Origin: a virus
IMG/VR virus record: IMGVR_UViG_3300042914_000356
Location: 1 to 31,745 of that record
Direction: 5' to 3' (one strand)
Length of the DNA stretch: 31,745 nt
This document shows positions 28,915 through 31,745 of this stretch, in pieces; within the stretch, counting starts at the first letter, position 1, and every line of letters starts with the position of its first letter. The translations under genes and the position numbers were made by a program. The notes beneath the pieces were generated by a model, which did not search any database, was not told the origin of the DNA, and worked only from the letters and a program-made list of their open reading frames with translations.

Positions 28915-29447
28915 TTAGTAGCAGTCAAAATAGCAATGTTATCTGCACTTACAATGTACTTATCAGTCACGTCAGAAATAGAACCACCCTTTGCAATGTG
29001 GTCAACTGCTTTCTTCCAAAATGGATGCTTAGGTGTCATCTCTTCTTTAACTGCTTTGACTTGGTAGCCTGTTGCAGTATTTGCGTCATCGTCCTCTTGG
29101 TTGAGATTAAAGATAGAAGCTAAGGCATAACGTCTTGCGTAAGTAATGGCAGAACCTTGTTGCTGAGGGTTGTTTAAATCCTTCATTCGCAATACTTGTT
29201 CACTCTGCATCCATTCGCCACTCTCAGCGTGATAAACGGTAGTCACAAGACTATCCTCATTTGGATGTTGTGTAACCAGTAGACCACATTCTATCATGAT
29301 AGGGTTAATGACTTCAAGAATAGCCGATAGGTCAGCGTACTTTGATTTAAAATGTGGGTTGTTAGCAGATTTCTTAACTGCTGATACTTTGGTCTGAAAG
29401 CAAAACATTGCCTTCGTTAAGTTTGTTATTTTCTCTGATGTTTTCAT
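28911..29447 (-). CDS. erf: ERF-family single-strand annealing protein
   Basis: A 178-residue recombination protein. NPHFKSKYADLSAILEVINP (residues 31-50), GLLVTQHPNEDSLVTTVYHA (55-74), and QQGSAITYARRYALASIFNL (95-114) are the ERF core, followed by NQEDDDANTATG. These residues bind single-stranded DNA and promote annealing. The C-terminal 45 residues are a variable tail. It partners the YqaJ exonuclease downstream and suggests circularisation or concatemer formation by recombination. Confidence 0.93.
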   Translation of the reverse strand: MKTSEKITNLTKAMFCFQTKVSAVKKSANNPHFKSKYADLSAILEVINPIMIECGLLVTQHPNEDSLVTTVYHAESGEWMQSEQVLRMKDLNNPQQQGSAITYARRYALASIFNLNQEDDDANTATGYQVKAVKEEMTPKHPFWKKAVDHIAKGGSISDVTDKYIVSADNIAILTATK

Positions 29448-29686
29448 AGTGTCTCTTGAATTACTCGATATAGTTCCTGTTCTTTGATGTGTTCTAAATC
29501 TACTCTGTAAGTTACCTCGTAAGGACTACTGTCGTCATCCTTAGAAATAACCTCTTCAAATTTCTTGAAATGGTGTTCGATGATTGCGTCTTCAACTTCC
29601 ATTCTGTCGTATATAAAAGTAAAAGAGTCATCAAAGACTACTTGAACCTCTTTGTCGTGTACATATACGTTTACTTCAACTTTCAT
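29444..29686 (-). CDS. Early hypothetical protein
   Basis: An 80-residue acidic protein (MKVEVNVYVHDKEVQVVFDD, SFTFIYDRMEVEDAIIEHHF, then EEVISKDDDSSPYEVTYRVD). Its N-terminal strands and later acidic stretch match no family I know. It is coupled by ATGA to the HTH gene before and the ERF gene after it, so it is a member of the early operon. Confidence 0.68.
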   Translation of the reverse strand: MKVEVNVYVHDKEVQVVFDDSFTFIYDRMEVEDAIIEHHFKKFEEVISKDDDSSPYEVTYRVDLEHIKEQELYRVIQETL

Positions 29687-29862
29687 CTTGAAACCTCCTC
29701 TAATGCAGTTTTGATTACTAACATAGCCTTTGGATTGATAACATCACCGTCAAGATACTTGCGGACGGTAGGCATAGACACGCCTGTTTGCTCGGATACT
29801 CGTTTCACAAGTCCGTGCTTTCTTTTTACTTTAATAAGATTTATGATTTCTTGTAGTTCCAT
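29683..29862 (-). CDS. 59-residue helix-turn-helix regulator, first gene of the early operon
   Basis: A short frame from the ATG at 29862 (MELQEIINLIKVKRKHGLVK) to the TGA at 29683. The segment RVSEQTGVSMPTVRKYLDGD is a clean helix-turn-helix, and the final INPKAMLVIKTALEEV helix completes a Cro/CI-type mini-repressor. It is the only classical regulator in the genome and stands immediately before the early genes, so it probably controls its own promoter. The ATG lies four bases after TATCTTTG. Repression or activation is not distinguishable here. Confidence 0.82.
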   Translation of the reverse strand: MELQEIINLIKVKRKHGLVKRVSEQTGVSMPTVRKYLDGDVINPKAMLVIKTALEEVSR

Positions 29863-29866
29863 GCAG

Positions 29867-29897
29867 CAAAGATAAAATAAATTTCCTTAATAGAAAA
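29867..29897 (-). promoter_or_regulatory. Early promoter upstream of the HTH gene
   Basis: Reading minus, TATCTTTG (29874-29867) matches TAnnTTTG and lies four bases before the ATG at 29862. The -33 position has only TTTTC. Overlapping it, AATTTTC-N6-GGAAATT is an imperfect palindrome that could be an operator for the encoded protein. Confidence 0.65.
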
Positions 29898-29919
29898 TTA
29901 TTTTTCTTTATTGACAGAA

Positions 29920-30438
29920 CTATGACGCTAAAGAATCAGCGATATATTTACCTACTCTATCGGAAAGAGTCTGTAACATCTTGTCATTCAATGCAGGAGA
30001 AATGAACGGTCTTGCCTTTGTGCCTTTTCTATGAATCTTTCTTGCGATTACATAAGCAAGGCTCTTTACCGATTCAGCACGTGACTGATTTTTGGAAGTC
30101 CTTGTTTGAATGCCTTTATTTATAATCCATTGCTCAATAGATTTCTGTAGCGTTGGATTAGATGGCGTATTTGTTTTTGTCGGTGGTCTACCGTCTTCAA
30201 CCCACTTGTAATAGTCGAGCATTTTTATTTGCAGACTATAGCCTGTTTTCGTTGGTGAAATGTCAGGTTCTATCTCTGAGTAAAGTCTACGAGATGCGAG
30301 AGATTTATTTTTTTGAAGATTAGCACGAAATTTAGAAATTAACTCATTGCCCCAATTTTGGAGTATGCCTTGAATCCCTTTGTCACCAGCAGGATTAAAG
30401 TCGCTAAACTTTTTCCCTATGTCGTCTAAGGTTGCCAA
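29920..30438 (-). CDS. HK97 gp10-like tail-completion protein
   Basis: A 172-residue protein. An N-terminal helix (DIGKKFSDFNPAGDKGIQGI) precedes FRANLQKNKSLASRRLYSEI, DYYKWVEDGRPPTKTN near residue 72, and a final AYVIARKIHRKGTKARPFIS near 129, ending in a helix. The WVEDGRPP and RPFISPAL motifs are typical of gp10-type neck proteins that join head and tail. The gene lies after the lysozyme, unusually far from the portal in the linear view but continuous on the circle. It overlaps the lysozyme by 13 bases. Confidence 0.85.
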   Translation of the reverse strand: MATLDDIGKKFSDFNPAGDKGIQGILQNWGNELISKFRANLQKNKSLASRRLYSEIEPDISPTKTGYSLQIKMLDYYKWVEDGRPPTKTNTPSNPTLQKSIEQWIINKGIQTRTSKNQSRAESVKSLAYVIARKIHRKGTKARPFISPALNDKMLQTLSDRVGKYIADSLAS

Positions 30439-31001
30439 CGTCTTTGTGCGTAAATATAGAAGTCTTGTAATCTATTTATCCAACCTTTTCCAAAGTCTTT
30501 GAATGAAGTCAGGCTTTGTAAAAAGTGAACCCTCCATGAATAGCAACTTTCAAAAACCCATTTCTCACCATTACGATCAATAAGGCTATTTAAGGCACTA
30601 ATTGTGAATTGCCCTATCTTACCATCAACTTTCAAATTGAAGCCGTGAGAATTCAAAAAACGCTGCAACTGACGTGATGAACCGCCTATCCCTGAACCCC
30701 AAGCAAAGTCTGCCCAAAATTCAGCTATTATCTGAGATTCGATTTTAGTGCAATTTAGACCATCCCAATATCTCTGATATACTTGAATCCACTTGTCTTT
30801 GGGCATCTTGTAAAAAGATTCAATAGATTCGTTGTTAGAGCCAAAGATACCTTTCCAAACCATCCAAGTAATTCCTTTATTCGTGTGATATCCACTGCCG
30901 TCAGGAACTGGGTGACGTGATGCCGTATCAGCTTTATGCTTACTTAGACCGCCTTCCCATTTGAGAATATAGTCGATGTTAGAGAGTTCTATTCTTGCCA
31001 T
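30426..31001 (-). CDS. GH108-type lysozyme with peptidoglycan-binding C-terminus (endolysin)
   Basis: A 191-residue enzyme from the ATG at 31001 (MARIELSNIDYILKWEGGLS). A longer in-frame reading to 31124 would overlap the DUF3310 gene almost entirely. The catalytic glutamate is in LKWEGGLS, GYHTNKGITWMVWKGIFG follows, and QVYQRYWDGLNCTKIESQII lies mid-domain. Near residue 110 is FWADFAWGSGIGGSSRQLQR, and NLKVDGKIGQFTISALNSLI near 138 is a peptidoglycan-binding 3 motif. It cleaves the glycan strand during lysis. No signal peptide is seen, so a holin is needed. Confidence 0.88.
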   Translation of the reverse strand: MARIELSNIDYILKWEGGLSKHKADTASRHPVPDGSGYHTNKGITWMVWKGIFGSNNESIESFYKMPKDKWIQVYQRYWDGLNCTKIESQIIAEFWADFAWGSGIGGSSRQLQRFLNSHGFNLKVDGKIGQFTISALNSLIDRNGEKWVFESCYSWRVHFLQSLTSFKDFGKGWINRLQDFYIYAQRRWQP

Positions 31002-31200
31002 TGATTTCGATAAGTTTGTTAAGATACCATTCTGCTTTAAGCAAATCTTCCTGTCCATTCTTACGAGTATAACGCATAAGATACTTAAGACAGTTACCGT
31101 GTAAATAACCTTTAAATGCTTCATTTGTCATTGCTGATTCAATAGCATCTATGGCTTCTACTTTGCCCTGATAGTGTGCAGGTTTGTTAACTACGTCCAT
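30979..31200 (-). CDS. DUF3310 family protein
   Basis: A 73-residue protein (MDVVNKPAHYQGKVEAIDAI, then HGNCLKYLMRYTRKNGQEDL and a KAEWYLNKLIE helix). The VNxPxHY start and the GNxxKYxxRxxxKxGxxDLxKAxWYL pattern are the DUF3310 signature, a nucleotide kinase-like small protein of many phages, with unknown role. The 3' end overlaps the lysozyme start by 23 bases. Confidence 0.88.
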   Translation of the reverse strand: MDVVNKPAHYQGKVEAIDAIESAMTNEAFKGYLHGNCLKYLMRYTRKNGQEDLLKAEWYLNKLIEINGKNRTL

Positions 31201-31424
31201 AGTGCTTCAAATTCATTTAACGGCAAATCTATTAAAAAAGTGTGACCACCTGTGCAATATACCTGAGTTAATTCGTAAAACTCTGACGCAGCAATGACAT
31301 GATTTAGGTTTAACCAACCTTCTTCTACTATCTCAAAAGCGTCTGCATCCATTTCTAAACCCAACTTTTTGTAAATTGGATCAATGTTTTCTTCTTGGAA
31401 CACAAAGTTTACTTTTACTCTCAT
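31191..31424 (-). CDS. Small acidic hypothetical protein
   Basis: A 77-residue protein (MRVKVNFVFQEENIDPIYKK, then LEMDADAFEIVEEGWLNLNH and TGGHTFLIDLPLNEFEALW). It is beta-rich with an acidic middle and no family I recognise. It is coupled by ATGA to the phosphoesterase stop and overlaps the DUF3310 start by 10 bases. Confidence 0.7.
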   Translation of the reverse strand: MRVKVNFVFQEENIDPIYKKLGLEMDADAFEIVEEGWLNLNHVIAASEFYELTQVYCTGGHTFLIDLPLNEFEALWT

Positions 31425-31745
31425 AGTGTTTTATAAGTGAAAGCGTTTATTTTAACGAGTTCTTGTCCTTCTTTTTTGGTTCTCTGTGGATGCAGTTCTA
31501 ACCATCTGCCACCTGTAGGCTTAGGAGATGCTCCACGTTCAACGTGCCAACCGCCTTTGCCTTGATTATATTCTTCTTTATAAGTTGCGGTTCTTATCAT
31601 TAAAATATCCCGTAATTCAACATTCAAATGAGAGGTGATTCTTTCAACGGTGTATGTTAACTCATGGTCTTCGTGAACGTGTCCCATCCAAATCATGTCA
31701 GCACCTTCTACATAAGTAGACATTCTGTTAAATTGAATAGTACCC
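31421..31745 (-). CDS. Metallophosphoesterase, C-terminal part (continues from base 1)
   Basis: The frame is open from base 31745 to the TAG-type stop at 31421. Across the join it reads AVTKG-GTIQFNRMSTYVE, then ADMIWMGHVHEDHELTY, where GHVHED is the last metal-binding motif missing from the part at 1-524. A strand-rich end (LMIRTATYKEEYNQ, then ERGASPKPTGGRWLELHPQR) is typical for phage enzymes of this family. The ATG at 31723 is internal and not the real start. Confidence 0.93.
   Translation of the reverse strand, partial: GTIQFNRMSTYVEGADMIWMGHVHEDHELTYTVERITSHLNVELRDILMIRTATYKEEYNQGKGGWHVERGASPKPTGGRWLELHPQRTKKEGQELVKINAFTYKTL

Noticed and set aside
30426-31124. Longer lysozyme with an N-terminal hydrophobic segment (signal-anchor-like)
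   Set aside because: The added part overlaps DUF3310, whose frame is clearly coding; MARIELSN at 31001 is the natural start. A signal-anchor reading is tempting but weaker.
1-31745. Search for terminal direct repeats, tRNA genes, CRISPR arrays, integrase or attachment sites
   Set aside because: None recognised by eye. The ends share only CCC. Absence of an integrase suggests a lytic phage, but an unknown lysogeny route cannot be excluded.

Overview
This window looks like a complete circular genome of a small tailed phage (siphovirus-type) that infects a member of the Bacteroidota. The two ends of the sequence are the two halves of one metallophosphoesterase gene. Joining base 31745 to base 1 restores an uninterrupted 282-codon frame carrying all the expected metal-binding motifs, so the linear ends are an assembly cut and not biological termini. 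Support for a Bacteroidota host comes from an AT-rich sequence, near-absence of strong Shine-Dalgarno sites, promoters of the TAnnTTTG type at the gene-free gaps, and protein families familiar from flavobacterial and Bacteroides phages. I see no integrase, excisionase, DNA polymerase, tRNA or CRISPR. The only classical small regulator is a 59-residue helix-turn-helix protein.

Every gene I accept is on the minus strand, so transcription runs from high to low coordinates. From about 29900 down to 25070 is an early module: the small HTH protein, an ERF-type single-strand annealing protein, a YqaJ-type exonuclease, a gene of unknown function with its own promoter, a string of small genes and two HNH proteins. 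From 25066 to about 20000 is the replication and regulatory module: a 186-base structured leader, a DUF6291-like protein, a DnaB-family helicase, a cytosine methyltransferase-like protein, a free-standing DnaA domain IV-like protein, a sigma-like protein with no normal start codon, a second methyltransferase and small genes. From 20000 to 16200 lies packaging: an HNH protein, a TerS candidate, a glycosyltransferase and the large terminase.

From 16225 down to 1 and on through the joined ends are the virion and lysis genes. Their order is unusual: a tail assembly chaperone made in two forms through a -1 frameshift, two baseplate or tail-tip proteins, the tape measure, prohead protease, scaffold candidate, major capsid protein, probable tail tube protein, a terminator, fibre and appendage genes, holin-like peptides, and only then the portal and neck proteins. 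These are followed by a spanin-like overlapping pair, the phosphoesterase, a DUF3310 protein, a GH108-type lysozyme and an HK97 gp10-like protein.

The most interesting non-coding structure is the leader at 24877-25066. It holds two hairpins whose 7-base loops, GAGAGAG and CTCTCTC, are perfectly complementary. Two mini-ORFs are interleaved with them, and a further GAGAGAG copy lies on the start codon of the downstream gene. This could be a kissing-loop or attenuator switch, or a replication origin. The second strongest signal is the T TTT TTT slippery site in the tail chaperone gene. At least nine genes shorter than 60 codons were found by reading the gaps.
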